From: Bradyrhizobium sp. CB2312
GTDB lineage: Bacteria; Pseudomonadota; Alphaproteobacteria; Rhizobiales; Xanthobacteraceae
Reading direction: 5' to 3'
Assembly: GCF_029714425.1 (NCBI RefSeq)
Contig: NZ_CP121668.1
Coordinates: 9,135,501-9,199,500 of the forward strand
DNA: 64,000 bases
Both the position numbers and the translations under genes were made by a program. The notes beneath the pieces are model-generated. The model saw only the letters and a list, made by a program, of their open reading frames with translations. It searched no databases and was not told the DNA's origin. Position 1 is the stretch's first letter. Each line of letters opens with the position of its first letter. This document shows, piece after piece, positions 50,852-61,172 of the stretch.

Positions 50852-50974
50852 GACTGTCTCGCGTGTCGTTGGCTGCCGCCATTGAACGCGATGTGGATGA
50901 CAGTTTCACCGCCTACAAAGTTTTAAACGGGATTTGCGCGGGTGTTTGAAATGGATAGCACCGCAATGACAGCG

Positions 50975-51067
50975 CCGTAGGGTGGGCAAAGGCGCGAAGC
51001 GCCGTGCCCACGATCTTCCCATCATTACGAAAGCTCGTGGGCACGCTTCGCTTTGCCCACCCTACGG
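50975..51067. repeat. Palindromic intergenic repeat, family G
   Basis: CGTAGGGTGGGCAAAGGCGC at the left and CTTCGCTTTGCCCACCCTACG at the right in 20-base pieces, with GTGCCCACGA and TCGTGGGCACG as inner arms. It closely abuts the pobA stop. One copy in this window. Confidence 0.8.
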
Positions 51068-51083
51068 CACCGACTGTGCCGCT

Positions 51084-52289
<1,206 letters not shown>

Positions 52290-52320
52290 TCACGCTTGTC
52301 GCGTCGATCCGCAGACGATA

Positions 52321-52335
52321 ATTATATCATATAAT
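52321..52335. promoter_or_regulatory. RTTAT-N5-ATAAY inverted repeat, site 2
   Basis: ATTATATCATATAAT, a perfect 15-base palindrome around C, 68 bases upstream of the pobA start and 183 bases upstream of the TRAP binding-protein start. Same pattern as 44773 and 57064. Confidence 0.65.
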
Positions 52336-52448
52336 CGTTGGGCAAAAGGGGACCGCTCGTCGCCGCACCGCGACAAACCCGTGCAACATCGCTGACGTAG
52401 ATGACGCGACAAGGTGCGCGCCAGTTCCGGCTTGAACCCGCCGGCCAA

Positions 52449-52468
52449 TTAGATAACATGTTAACTAA
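52449..52468. promoter_or_regulatory. Near-perfect 20-base palindrome upstream of TRAP genes
   Basis: TTAGATAACATGTTAACTAA with one mismatched pair; the core TAACATGTTA is exact. It ends 49 bases before the TRAP binding protein ATG, in the usual operator or promoter zone. The regulator is not identified. Confidence 0.55.
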
Positions 52469-52517
52469 CGAGACCGGGCCAGCGAAGCCCGCGGTCAGAA
52501 AGAGGGAGAGACGTGTG

Positions 52518-53534
52518 ATGAGGAAAGCCTGTCTGGCTTTGCTGCTGGCAGCAAGCATGACGCCCGCGTTCGCGCAGGACAAGACCTTCGACCTGAAGGT
52601 TTCGCACTGGGTGCCGGCGTCGCACCCGCTGCAGAAATCCCTGGAGGACTGGGTAGCCGCGGTGAACAAGGATTCCGGCGGCACCATCACGGGCAAGGTG
52701 TTTCCGGCCCAGCAACTCGGCAAGGCCTTCGACCATTACGACATGGCCCGCGACGGCATCGCCGACGTCACCTATGTCAATCCCGGCTACCAGCCCGGCC
52801 GCTTCCCGATCATCGGCGCCGGCGAGTTGCCGTTCCTGATCTCCGACGCCAAGGGCGGCTCGATGGGGCTGGACGCCTGGTATCGCAAATATGCCGAGAA
52901 GGAGATGAAGGACGTCAAATACTGCCTCGCCTTCGTCCATTCGCCCTCCTCCTTCCACTCCAAGACCAAGAAGATCGTGATGCCGGAGGACGTGAAGGGC
53001 CTGAAGATCCGCCCGGCGCACGCCACCATGGCGAATTTCGTCACCTCGCTCGGCGGCACCAATGTGCAGTCGTCCGCGCCGGAAGTGCGCGACATCATCG
53101 AGCGCGGCGTCGCCGACGGCGTCACCTTCCCCTGGGGCTCCCTGGTGCTGTTCGGCATCGACAAGGTGACCAAGTACGACATGGAGGCGCCGCTCTACAC
53201 CACGACCTTCGTGTTCGTGATCAACAAGGACAAGTACAATGCGATGTCCGACAAGCAGAAGGCCGCGATCGACAAGAACTGCACGGTCGAGATGGCCGGC
53301 GCGGTCGGCGAGCATTGGGGCAAGTTCGAGGATGCCGGCATCGACAAGGTGAAGGCGGAATCCGGTCACGAGGTCTACAAGCTCACGGCGGAACAGACTG
53401 CCGCCTGGAAGAAGGCGTCCGAGCCGCTGGTGAAGACCTGGGGCGACGGCGCCAAGAAGGCCGGTGCCGATCCGGATGCGGCGCTTAGCGAGCTAAAGGC
53501 CTCGCTGAAGAAGTACAACGCGCTGGCGGAGTGA
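52518..53534 (+). CDS. TRAP transporter solute-binding protein (DctP type)
   Basis: 338 residues. Sec signal MRKACLALLLAASMTPAFAQ (cleavage near 20). FDLKVSHWVPASHPLQKSLEDWVAAVNKDSGG and GTITGKVFPAQQLGKAFDHYDMARDGIADVTYVNPGY are typical of DctP proteins; KGLKIRPAHATMANFVTSLGGTNV holds the Arg that binds a carboxylate. So an organic acid, plausibly aromatic given pobA next door, is the likely substrate. The ATG at 52518 follows AGGGAGAG. DctQ and DctM follow. Confidence 0.93.
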   Translation: MRKACLALLLAASMTPAFAQDKTFDLKVSHWVPASHPLQKSLEDWVAAVNKDSGGTITGKVFPAQQLGKAFDHYDMARDGIADVTYVNPGYQPGRFPIIGAGELPFLISDAKGGSMGLDAWYRKYAEKEMKDVKYCLAFVHSPSSFHSKTKKIVMPEDVKGLKIRPAHATMANFVTSLGGTNVQSSAPEVRDIIERGVADGVTFPWGSLVLFGIDKVTKYDMEAPLYTTTFVFVINKDKYNAMSDKQKAAIDKNCTVEMAGAVGEHWGKFEDAGIDKVKAESGHEVYKLTAEQTAAWKKASEPLVKTWGDGAKKAGADPDAALSELKASLKKYNALAE

Positions 53535-53559
53535 GGCCGCGACGCGATGGGTCTTTCCT

Positions 53560-53702
53560 CCCTCTCTCCCCGTCCTTACGGGGAGAGGGTTGGGGTGAGG
53601 GGCTGCTTCTACAAAGACGGTGACAGCGCGTTCGCGGAGAGGCCCCCTCACCCGAATTCGAGCTACGCTCGAATTCGACCTCTCCCCGCAAGCGGGGCGA
53701 GG
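53560..53702. repeat. Palindromic intergenic repeat, family D variant
   Basis: CCCTCTCTCCCCGTCCTTAC plus its arm at the left, and CCTCTCCCCGCAAGCGGGGC at the right. The inner AATTCGAGCTACGCTCGAATT is an added palindrome (given here as two halves AATTCGAGC and GCTCGAATT around TAC). Lies within the TRAP operon. Confidence 0.8.
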
Positions 53703-53732
53703 TGAAGTCCGCGGCGAGACCGAGATCAAACA

Positions 53733-54269
53733 ATGACCTCACACGACGACACACTTCGCACAAAGCGCTCCTGGATGGACCGCATCATCGACACGATCGA
53801 ATGGATCGCGGCCGGCTTCGTCGGCATCGTCGCGCTCGACATCTTCCTGTCGGTGCTGCTGCGCAACACGCTGAACTATTCGATCCCCGACAGTTTCGAC
53901 ATCGGCCGCATGTTGCTCGGCATCCTGATTTTCTGGGGCATCGCCGCGACCTCCTATCGCGGCACCCACATCACCGTGGACCTCGTCTGGGGCAATGTCG
54001 GGCCGCGCTATCAGCGCTGGATCGACGTGTTCGCAACCCTGGTGCTGCTGTTCGTCGTCACGGTGCAGACCTGGACGCTGTTCGACAAGGTGCGCGGCAC
54101 CTACAACGACAACGTCCAGACGTTCGACATGCACATGCCGACCTGGCCATTCTTCGCGATCGCCTGGATCGGCGACGTCTCGGCCGTGCTGCTGATCGCG
54201 ATCCGCACCTACCGGCTGATCTTCCATCCCGAAGAGATGCACGACCCCAAGCTGAAGGCGACGGAGTAA
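53733..54269 (+). CDS. TRAP transporter small permease (DctQ type)
   Basis: 178 residues with four membrane helices. FVGIVALDIFLSVLLRNTLNYSIPDSFDIGRMLLGILIFWGIAATSYRGTHITVDLVW carries the DctQ pattern of charged residues after helix 2. It joins the binding protein and DctM. Stop TAA is two bases before the DctM ATG. Confidence 0.93.
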   Translation: MTSHDDTLRTKRSWMDRIIDTIEWIAAGFVGIVALDIFLSVLLRNTLNYSIPDSFDIGRMLLGILIFWGIAATSYRGTHITVDLVWGNVGPRYQRWIDVFATLVLLFVVTVQTWTLFDKVRGTYNDNVQTFDMHMPTWPFFAIAWIGDVSAVLLIAIRTYRLIFHPEEMHDPKLKATE

Positions 54270-54271
54270 TC

Positions 54272-55591
54272 ATGAGCACCGATGCCGTCGCCGTTATCGG
54301 CTTCGTTTCCCTGTTCGTCCTGATGCTGCTGCGCGTGCCGGTCGGCATGGCCATGGGCCTCGTCGGCGTGTCCGGTTTTGCCTATCTCGTCAACGGAACG
54401 GCGGCGCTGAAGCTGGTCGGCCAGACCTCGATGCGCACCGTCACCGACTACACCTTCGGCGTCATCCCGATGTTCCTGCTGATGGGCTCCTTCGTCAGCC
54501 ATTCCGGCATGAGCCGCGAGCTGTTCCGCGCCGCCAACGGCTTTGTCGGACATTTGCGCGGCGGGCTCGGCATTGCCACGGTCGGCGCCTGCGGCGGCTT
54601 TGCCGCGATCTGCGGCTCGTCGGTGGCGACCGCCGCAACCTTCTCCGCCGTCGCCTATCCCGAGATGCGCCGCTTCGGCTATCCGCAGTCCTTTGCGACC
54701 GGCGTGATCGCCGCCGGCGGTACGCTGGGCGCGATGCTGCCGCCCTCCACCGTGCTCGCGGTCTACGGCATCATCACCGAGCAGGACATCGGAAAGCTCT
54801 TCATCGCCGGCATCATTCCGGGCCTCTTGGCGATGACCATGTACATGATCACGATCTTCCTGATCGGATACTTCCGGCCCGACTTCCTGCCCAAGGGCAA
54901 GGTGCTGCCGTGGCGCGAGCGCTTTGCCGGCCTGAAGGACATCTGGGCGCCGGTGCTGCTGTTCGTGTTCGTGATCGGCGGCCTCTACGGCCTGCCCTTC
55001 CTGCCGCGCTTCACGCCGACGGAAGCCGGCGGCGTCGGTGCCGCGGGCGCGTTCATCATCGGCGTGGTCACGGGACGGCTCGACCGCGAGAAGATCCTGG
55101 CCTCGCTGCTCCAGGCAACGCGCACCGCGGCCGCGGTCTTCACCGTGCTGATTGGCGCGTTGATCTTCGGCTATTTCCTGACGGTGACGCAGACGCCGCA
55201 GAAGGTGACGGAGTTCCTCACCGGGCTCGGCCTCGGTCCCTACGGCGTGCTGGCGCTGATCATGGTGATGTATCTCGTGCTCGGCTGCCTGATGGACGCC
55301 ATGGCGATGATCATCCTGACCGTGCCGATCATCTTCCCCGTGATCACCCATCTCGGCTTCGACCCGATCTGGTTCGGCGTCATCATCGTGATGACTGTCG
55401 AGCTCGGCTTGATCCACCCGCCGGTCGGCATGAACGTCTTCGTCATCAAGAGCGTGGTGAAGGACGTATCGTTCTCCACCATCTTCAAGGGCGTGATCCC
55501 GTTCGTGGCGACGGACCTGATCCGGCTACTGATCCTGATCGCGTTCCCGCTGCTGGCAACGTGGCTGCCGACGCGGATGATGGCGCATTGA
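54272..55591 (+). CDS. TRAP transporter large permease (DctM type)
   Basis: 439 residues, about 12 membrane segments with two re-entrant loops. FGVIPMFLLMGSFVSHSGMSRELFRAANGFVGHLRGGLGIATVGACGGFAAICGSSVATAATF is the first repeat, and LGCLMDAMAMIILTVPIIFPVI the second. GVIAAGGTLGAMLPPSTVLAVYG is the sodium-site motif of the family. The start codon ATG at 54272 is the first after DctQ; the longer ORF from 53702 overlaps DctQ and is a shadow. Confidence 0.94.
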   Translation: MSTDAVAVIGFVSLFVLMLLRVPVGMAMGLVGVSGFAYLVNGTAALKLVGQTSMRTVTDYTFGVIPMFLLMGSFVSHSGMSRELFRAANGFVGHLRGGLGIATVGACGGFAAICGSSVATAATFSAVAYPEMRRFGYPQSFATGVIAAGGTLGAMLPPSTVLAVYGIITEQDIGKLFIAGIIPGLLAMTMYMITIFLIGYFRPDFLPKGKVLPWRERFAGLKDIWAPVLLFVFVIGGLYGLPFLPRFTPTEAGGVGAAGAFIIGVVTGRLDREKILASLLQATRTAAAVFTVLIGALIFGYFLTVTQTPQKVTEFLTGLGLGPYGVLALIMVMYLVLGCLMDAMAMIILTVPIIFPVITHLGFDPIWFGVIIVMTVELGLIHPPVGMNVFVIKSVVKDVSFSTIFKGVIPFVATDLIRLLILIAFPLLATWLPTRMMAH

Positions 55592-55631
55592 TGGGGTCTG
55601 TATGAGTGCGCGCCGCATGGCGAGCTCTCTT

Positions 55632-55772
55632 CCCTCTCCCCTTGTGGGAGAGGGTGGCTCGCCGCGAAGCGGCGAGACGGGTGAGGGGTCTCTCTCCGCA
55701 TGCACACTTGCCTTTGCGGAGACAACCCCTCATCCGGCGCTTCGCGCCACCTTCTCCCACAAGGGGAGAAGG
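55632..55772. repeat. Palindromic intergenic repeat, family D copy 3
   Basis: CCCTCTCCCCTTGTGGGAG at the left and CTTCTCCCACAAGGGGAGAA at the right, an inverted orientation relative to the copy at 17554. Between dctM-like and DUF3237 genes. Confidence 0.85.
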
Positions 55773-55811
55773 AAGGGCACCACGCTTGGCGCGATGGATT
55801 GGAGATAACCA

Positions 55812-56270
55812 ATGGCTCCCACCCTCGAAACAAAATACGTCTTCACCATCACTGCCCGCATCGGCGACGTCGTCACCGCCGGCGAGACCGGGATCGGCGT
55901 TCGCCGCATCATCCCGATCATCGGCGGCGAAGTCACGGGCACGATCACCGGCAAGGTGCTGCCGTTCGGCGCCGACTTCCAGACCATCCGCCCCAACGAG
56001 CTGATCGATCTCGAAGCCAAATACGCCTTCGAGACCGACGACGGCGCGACCGTCTATGTCGAGAACAAGGGCCTGCGCTTCGGCCCCGTCGAGCTGTTGC
56101 AAAAGCTCAAGCGCGGCGAGCCGGTCGATCCGAAGCTGATCTATTTCCGCACCGTGCCGCGGTTCGAGACGGGGCACGAGAGATATCGCTGGCTGATGGA
56201 GCACATCTTTGTCGGCTCGGCGGCGCGGCATGCGGACCGGGTGGTGATCGACGTGCATCAGGTGATCTGA
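55812..56270 (+). CDS. DUF3237 domain-containing protein
   Basis: 152 residues covering the full DUF3237 beta-barrel: ETKYVFTITARIGDVVTAGETGIGVRRIIPIIGGEVTG and DFQTIRPNELIDLEAKYAFETDDGATVYVENKGLR, with YFRTVPRFETGHERYRWL near the end. No biochemical function is established. Such genes often sit in aromatic acid gene clusters, as here downstream of a TRAP operon. No signal peptide. Confidence 0.9.
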   Translation: MAPTLETKYVFTITARIGDVVTAGETGIGVRRIIPIIGGEVTGTITGKVLPFGADFQTIRPNELIDLEAKYAFETDDGATVYVENKGLRFGPVELLQKLKRGEPVDPKLIYFRTVPRFETGHERYRWLMEHIFVGSAARHADRVVIDVHQVI

Positions 56271-56278
56271 CCTGTTCG

Positions 56279-56312
56279 TTGACAGATATACGCAAATGTG
56301 TATAAATACACA
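56279..56312 (+). promoter_or_regulatory. hicAB promoter with overlapping operator
   Basis: TTGACA at 56279-56284, 16-base spacer, TATAAA at 56301-56306. An inverted repeat TGTGTAT-AA-ATACACA (56297-56312) covers the -10 box. The hicA ATG is at 56315, so the mRNA would start only a few bases before it. Confidence 0.75.
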
Positions 56313-56314
56313 CC

Positions 56315-56503
56315 ATGAATAGCCGAGACATCATCTCGGCCCTTCAGAGGGATGGCTGGGTCCAGGCGGCTCAAAAAGGCAGCCACGTCCAACTCAAGCA
56401 CCCAACGAAACCAGGTCGCGTCACCGTCCCTCATCCGAATCGGGACATCCCGCTAGGGACATTAAAGAGCATCGAGCGGCCGTCCGGCCTGAAGCTGAGG
56501 TGA
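56315..56503 (+). CDS. hicA: HicA-type mRNA interferase toxin
   Basis: 62 residues with the HicA double-stranded-RNA-binding-like fold: NSRDIISALQRDGWVQAAQKGSHVQLKHPTKPGRVTVPHPNRDIPLGTLKSI. The catalytic His is in KGSHVQL (H28 or so). HicA cleaves mRNA and is blocked by HicB. No ribosome-binding site is seen and the promoter runs nearly to the ATG, so the transcript may be leaderless. The stop overlaps the possible GTG start of hicB. Confidence 0.93.
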   Translation: MNSRDIISALQRDGWVQAAQKGSHVQLKHPTKPGRVTVPHPNRDIPLGTLKSIERPSGLKLR

Positions 56504-56508
56504 GCGCT

Positions 56509-56907
56509 ATGCGTCATTACATCGGTCTCATCCATAAAGATGCCGACAGCGATTTCGGCGTGTCGTTTCCCGATCTGCCGGGCCTTGTCACCGCAGGGAC
56601 CACGCTCGATGAAGCGCGCGACGTGGCCGAGGAAGCGCTAGCGCTTCATCTCGAAGGCATGGCTCAAGACGGCGAAGCCATTCCCGCGCCATCGTCGCTC
56701 GAGCAGATCATGTCGGATCCAGAGAACCGCTCGGGCGTTGCCATTCTGGTGTCGGTGAAGGACGCGCAGCCAAAGATCGTCCGCGTCAATGTCACCTTGC
56801 CCGGCGATGTGCTGGAGCAAATCGATAAATACGCCGAGGCCCACGGCTACACGCGATCGGGCCTGCTTGCGCAAGCCGCCAAGAAGCTGATGACCGAGAC
56901 GGTCTGA
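56509..56907 (+). CDS. hicB: HicB-type antitoxin with ribbon-helix-helix tail
   Basis: 132 residues. The N-terminal partial RNase-H-like domain (HYIGLIHKDADSDFGVSFPDLPGLVTAGTTLDEARDVAEEAL) binds HicA, and the C-terminal RHH segment (IVRVNVTLPGDVLEQIDKYAEAHGYTRSGLLAQAAKKLM) should bind the palindrome over the hicA promoter. ATG at 56509 is chosen; an in-frame GTG at 56500 overlaps the hicA stop and would add three residues. Confidence 0.92.
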   Translation: MRHYIGLIHKDADSDFGVSFPDLPGLVTAGTTLDEARDVAEEALALHLEGMAQDGEAIPAPSSLEQIMSDPENRSGVAILVSVKDAQPKIVRVNVTLPGDVLEQIDKYAEAHGYTRSGLLAQAAKKLMTETV

Positions 56908-56917
56908 GCAGGAACCT

Positions 56918-57003
56918 CGTCATTGCGAGGAGCAAAGCGACGAAGCAATCCAGACTGTTTCCGCGGGGGCAGTCTGGATTGCTTCGCTGCGCTCGCAATG
57001 ACG
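56918..57003. repeat. Palindromic intergenic repeat, family C copy 2
   Basis: CGTCATTGCGAGGAGCAAAG at the left, AGCAATCCAGA and TCTGGATTGCT inner arms, and GCTCGCAATGACG at the right. Matches 15246-15333. Confidence 0.87.
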
Positions 57004-57063
57004 GAGGATGCGGCAACGCCCGCACTTTACACACCGGCGCCATATTGACTCCCCCGAAATTCG

Positions 57064-57078
57064 TTATACAACATAACT
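57064..57078. promoter_or_regulatory. RTTAT-N5-ATAAY inverted repeat, site 3
   Basis: GTTAT-ACAAC-ATAAC, 18 bases before the crotonase ATG. Same layout as the sites at 44773 and 52321. A repressor bound here would block transcription or initiation of the hydroxycinnamate operon. Confidence 0.65.
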
Positions 57079-57096
57079 ATTCTGACAAGGACGCAA

Positions 57097-57906
57097 ATGA
57101 CACAGGGAAACGCCGAGACCGCTGATGCGGGCGCCTCTGGGCTGTTGAGGATCGAGAGGGCGGACCGGGTTCTGACCGTGGGTCTGAACCGGCCGGCCAA
57201 GCGCAATGCGCTCAATGACGGCATCATCCTGGAAATCGGCGAATGTTTCGCGTCGCTGCCCGAGGACATCGGCGCGGTCGTGATCCACGGCATCGGCGAT
57301 CATTTCTCCTCAGGCCTCGACCTCTCCGAGCTGACCGAGCATGACGCGACCGGCGGCCTCCTGCATTCTCAGATGTGGCACCGCGTGTTCGACCGCATCC
57401 AGTACAGCCGCGTGCCTGTCATCGCGGCGCTCAGGGGCGCCGTGATCGGCGGCGGACTGGAGCTCGCCTGCGCCGCGCATATCCGCGTCGCTGAGCCCTC
57501 GACCTATTTCGCGCTGCCGGAGGGACAGCGCGGCATCTTCGTCGGCGGTGGCGGCTCGGTGCGGCTGCCGCGGCTGATCGGCGTTGCCCGGATGATGGAC
57601 ATGATGCTGACGGGGCGCGTCTACAGCGCGACCGAAGGCGCCTCCTATGGCTTCGCGCAATATCTGACGGAGGCCGGCAACGGGCTCGGCAAGGCGCTGG
57701 AGCTTGCGACCAAGATCGCCTCCAACGCGCCGCTGACGAATTTCGCCGTGCTCCAGGCACTGCCGATGATCGCGGAGGCCAATCCTCAAACGGGTCTGTT
57801 GATGGAGTCGCTCATGGCGACCGTCGCGCAGAGCGACAAGGAGGCCAAGCGCAGGATCCGCGAGTTCCTCGAACACAAGACCGCCAAGGTAAAGCCGAAG
57901 TCATGA
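57097..57906 (+). CDS. Enoyl-CoA hydratase/isomerase (crotonase) family protein
   Basis: 269 residues. Oxyanion-hole segments GIGDHFSSGLDLSEL and ALRGAVIGGGLELACAAHIRVAEPSTYFALPEGQRGIFVGGGGSVRLPRLIG are visible, with Glu in LPEGQRG as a candidate catalytic residue. In a feruloyl-CoA synthase operon it probably hydrates feruloyl- or coumaroyl-CoA, or acts in side-chain shortening. Its stop overlaps the start of the synthase gene by four bases (ATGA). Confidence 0.91.
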   Translation: MTQGNAETADAGASGLLRIERADRVLTVGLNRPAKRNALNDGIILEIGECFASLPEDIGAVVIHGIGDHFSSGLDLSELTEHDATGGLLHSQMWHRVFDRIQYSRVPVIAALRGAVIGGGLELACAAHIRVAEPSTYFALPEGQRGIFVGGGGSVRLPRLIGVARMMDMMLTGRVYSATEGASYGFAQYLTEAGNGLGKALELATKIASNAPLTNFAVLQALPMIAEANPQTGLLMESLMATVAQSDKEAKRRIREFLEHKTAKVKPKS

Positions 57907-59789
57907 GCGCGCAGCCGTCCTCTTCGTCCAGCATGGAGCGCGGCGCGAGCACTTCCCCGCTACGGCCCATTTCGTTCGGCGATCCCGTCGTCAACATCGA
58001 GCGGCGCGACGACGGCACGATCTATCTCAGGCCCAAGCAGCCGCTCGGCGACTATCCGGCTCGCATCACCGACCGCCTGCATCATTGGGCGACGACGACG
58101 CCGGACCGCGTCTTCATGGCCGAGCGCGACGGCGGCCGCTCCTGGCGCAAGATCACCTATGCCGAGCTGCTCACCGCGAGCCGGCACATCGCATCGAGCC
58201 TGATTGCGCGCGGCCTGTCGGCCGAGCGGCCGGTCGTGATCCTCTCCGGCAATTCGATCGACCATGTGCTGCTCGCGTTCGGCGCATTCTATGCGGGCGT
58301 CCCGTTCTGCCCGGTGTCCCCTGCCTATTCGCTGGTGTCGAAGGACTACGGCAAGCTCTCTTACCTGATGAAGCTGCTGACGCCCGGCCTCGTCTTCGCC
58401 GACGATGCCGATAAGTTTGCCGATGCGCTCGCGGCCAATGTCTCGCTCGGCACCGAGATCGCGGCGTCTTACGGCAGCGTGCCCGGCCGCGACGTCACCC
58501 TGCTCGCTGATCTCATGGCGACGCCGATCCGCGACGACCTCGACGCAGTGCACGGCAAGATCGGCCCCGACACCATCGCAAAATTCCTGCTCACCTCGGG
58601 CTCGACCGGCAATCCCAAGGCCGTCATCAATACCCAGCGCATGATCTGTGCCAACCAGGTGATGCTGCGCGAGACGCTCGCCTTCCTCAAGGACGAGCCC
58701 CCCGTCATCATCGACTGGCTGCCCTGGAACCACACCTTTGGCGGCAACCACAATATCGGGCTGACGCTCTACAATGGCGGCTCGATGTATCTGGACGCCG
58801 GCAAGCCGGTGCCCGGCGGCATCGAGGAGACCGTGCGCAATCTCCAGGAGATTTCGCCGACGGTCTATTTCAACGTGCCCAAGGGCTATGAATCGCTGCT
58901 GCCGTACTTGCGCGACGACCAGGGCCTGCGCGCAAAATTCTTCGACCGCCTGCACGCGATGTTCTTCTCCGGCGCGGCACTGTCGCCGTTCGTCTGGAAC
59001 AGCCTCGACGAGCTCGCGGTGAAGGAAAAAGGCTATCGCGTGCCGATGCTGACCGGCCTTGGCGCGACCGAGACCGCGCCGTTCTTCATGTCGGTCAATC
59101 CGCGCACCAGCCGCTCCGGTCATGTCGGCCTGCCCGTTTCGGGCAACGACGCAAAACTGGTGCCGAACAACGGCAAGCTGGAGGTCCGCGCCAAGGGGCC
59201 GAACGTGATGCCCGGCTACTGGCGCCAGGCCGACATCACCGCAAAGTCCTTCGACGAGGAAGGATTTTACAAGTTAGGCGATGCGCTCAAGCCGTCCGAC
59301 CCTGATGATCTCAACGCCGGCTTCGATTTCGACGGCCGCGTCAGCGAGGACTTCAAGCTCGCCAGCGGCACCTGGGTCAGCGTCGGCCCGCTGCGTGCAC
59401 GCCTCACCGCCGCCTGCGCGCCGCTGGTGCGCGACGTCGTCATCGCCGGCATCAACCGCGACGAGATCTCCGCGCTGGTCGTGCTCGACCTCGACGGCTG
59501 CCGCCTGATCAATCCGACGCTGCCGGCGGACGATCTCGTCGTCGCCACGCGCGACCGGCTGGTGCGCGAGGCTTTCCGCGAGCGCCTGACCCGTTTCCTT
59601 AGCCAGGCCACGGGATCCTCGACCCGGATCACACGCGCGATCCTGATGGACACGCCGCTCTCGATCGACAAGGGCGAGGTCACCGACAAGGGCTCGATCA
59701 ACCAGCGCGCGGTGCTGGAGCATCGCACGGCATTGATCGACGAGCTCTACGCTGCCAATCCGTCGGACCGTGTGATATCGGTCGCTTAA
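57903..59789 (+). CDS. fcs: Feruloyl-CoA synthase
   Basis: 628-residue adenylate-forming enzyme. [31 protein letters not shown] (about 21-51) is characteristic of the feruloyl-CoA synthase branch. AMP motif [14 protein letters not shown] at about 228-241, [38 protein letters not shown] and the C-terminal lysine in [21 protein letters not shown] complete the fold. It activates ferulate, p-coumarate or similar acids with ATP and CoA. Coupled to the crotonase by ATGA overlap. Confidence 0.92.
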   Translation: MSAQPSSSSSMERGASTSPLRPISFGDPVVNIERRDDGTIYLRPKQPLGDYPARITDRLHHWATTTPDRVFMAERDGGRSWRKITYAELLTASRHIASSLIARGLSAERPVVILSGNSIDHVLLAFGAFYAGVPFCPVSPAYSLVSKDYGKLSYLMKLLTPGLVFADDADKFADALAANVSLGTEIAASYGSVPGRDVTLLADLMATPIRDDLDAVHGKIGPDTIAKFLLTSGSTGNPKAVINTQRMICANQVMLRETLAFLKDEPPVIIDWLPWNHTFGGNHNIGLTLYNGGSMYLDAGKPVPGGIEETVRNLQEISPTVYFNVPKGYESLLPYLRDDQGLRAKFFDRLHAMFFSGAALSPFVWNSLDELAVKEKGYRVPMLTGLGATETAPFFMSVNPRTSRSGHVGLPVSGNDAKLVPNNGKLEVRAKGPNVMPGYWRQADITAKSFDEEGFYKLGDALKPSDPDDLNAGFDFDGRVSEDFKLASGTWVSVGPLRARLTAACAPLVRDVVIAGINRDEISALVVLDLDGCRLINPTLPADDLVVATRDRLVREAFRERLTRFLSQATGSSTRITRAILMDTPLSIDKGEVTDKGSINQRAVLEHRTALIDELYAANPSDRVISVA

Positions 59790-59814
59790 GAAATCATCGC
59801 CACAGGAGAACGCC

Positions 59815-60576
59815 ATGTTGTTGAAGGATCAGGCAGCCATCGTCACCGGCGGCGCATCGGGACTGGGCGCGGCGACTGCGCGAAAGCTGGCGGCGCAGGG
59901 CGCCAAGGTCGCGGTGTGCGATCTCAACGCCAAGCTCGCTGAAACCGTTGCCGCCGAGATCAAGGGCGTCGCCGTGACCTGCGACGTCTCCGATGCGGCC
60001 TCCGCTGAAGCCGCGATCGCGCAGGCGACCAAGGCCCATGGCCCGGCGCGCGTGCTGGTGAACTGCGCCGGCATCGGCGTTGCAAAACGCGTCGTCGGCC
60101 GCGACGGCCCGATGGCGCTCGCCGATTTCGACAAGGTCATCAAGGTCAATCTGATCGGCACCTTCAACATGCTGCGCCTTGCCGCGACCGAGATGTCCAA
60201 GCTCGAGCCGCAGGCATCAGGCGAGCGCGGCGTCATCATCAACACCGCCTCCGTCGCTGCGTATGACGGCCAGATCGGCCAGTCCGCCTATTCGGCCTCC
60301 AAGGGCGGCATCGTCGGCATGACGCTGCCGATCGCGCGCGAGCTGGCGCAGTTCGGCGTCCGCGTGCTGACCATCGCGCCCGGCCTGTTCCTGACGCCCC
60401 TGCTCGCCAACCTGCCGCAGGAAGCGCAGGATTCGCTCGCGGCCGCGATCCCCTTCCCGCGCCGGCTCGGCAACGCCGACGAATTCGCCGCGCTCGCGCT
60501 GCACATGGTCGAGAATTCGTACCTGAACGGCGAAGTGGTGCGCCTCGACGGCTCGCTGCGCATGGCGCCGAAGTAA
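59815..60576 (+). CDS. SDR family oxidoreductase (3-hydroxyacyl-CoA dehydrogenase type)
   Basis: 253 residues resembling HSD10-type dehydrogenases. [28 protein letters not shown] binds NAD (Asp after the second strand indicates NAD rather than NADP), VNCAGIG is the NNAG variant, catalytic Ser is in INTASVAAY, and YSASKGG gives Tyr and Lys. Likely oxidises the beta-hydroxy CoA ester made by the crotonase. 25 bases after the synthase gene. Confidence 0.9.
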   Translation: MLLKDQAAIVTGGASGLGAATARKLAAQGAKVAVCDLNAKLAETVAAEIKGVAVTCDVSDAASAEAAIAQATKAHGPARVLVNCAGIGVAKRVVGRDGPMALADFDKVIKVNLIGTFNMLRLAATEMSKLEPQASGERGVIINTASVAAYDGQIGQSAYSASKGGIVGMTLPIARELAQFGVRVLTIAPGLFLTPLLANLPQEAQDSLAAAIPFPRRLGNADEFAALALHMVENSYLNGEVVRLDGSLRMAPK

Positions 60577-60661
60577 ATGATGAGCGGGATTGCAGCAGCG
60601 ATCTCGACCTTACCTCTCCCATTGGGAGAGGTGTGGCGCAGCGCTAGTGGATAGATAACGC

Positions 60662-61081
60662 ATGTTCGTGAACCGGCGCGAGGTCCAGATCCAGTGGGGC
60701 GATTGCGACCCCGCCAACATCGTCTACTACCCGCGCTATTTCGCGATGTTCGACGATTCGACCTCGACCCTGTTCGAGGTCGCCGGCTTCTCCAAGCAGG
60801 ACCTGGTCCGCAAATACGGCCTGGTGGGCATCCCCATGGTCGACACGCGGGCCAAGTTCTACATCCCCTCGACCTATGGCGACTGGATCACCATCGAGAC
60901 GAAGATCGAGAGCATCAAGCGCTCGAGCTTCGAGGTGAAGCACAATGTCTACAAGGGCGAGGCACTGGCGATCGAGGGTTTCGAGACCCGCGTCCTCGTC
61001 GGCCGCGATCCCGTTAACCCCGACAAGCTGAAATCGGCACCGTTTCCTGCGGAAATGGTAGCCAAATTCACCGGGAGCTAG
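60662..61081 (+). CDS. 4-hydroxybenzoyl-CoA thioesterase-like hotdog protein
   Basis: 139 residues. REVQIQWGDCDPANIVYYPRYFAMFDDSTSTLFEVAG (about 5-41) contains the Asp and aromatic residues of the 4-hydroxybenzoyl-CoA thioesterase/YbgC family active site. In this operon it would release hydroxybenzoate or vanillate from CoA after side-chain shortening, feeding PobA. Short remnant hairpin ACCTCTCCCATTGGGAGAGG (60612-60631) lies just upstream. Confidence 0.9.
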   Translation: MFVNRREVQIQWGDCDPANIVYYPRYFAMFDDSTSTLFEVAGFSKQDLVRKYGLVGIPMVDTRAKFYIPSTYGDWITIETKIESIKRSSFEVKHNVYKGEALAIEGFETRVLVGRDPVNPDKLKSAPFPAEMVAKFTGS

Positions 61082-61172
61082 GCCTGGAGCTAAATCGCCG
61101 CATCACCAAAAGACGGGGCTGAATTCACGTCCGATTTCTGCTTTCAAAGAAAACACGTCAAGGGAGGAATAG

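Noticed and set aside
53702..55591. 629-codon reading of the DctM gene
   Set aside because: The extra 190 codons overlap the DctQ gene in another frame and are not hydrophobic; the ATG at 54272 matches the family N terminus.
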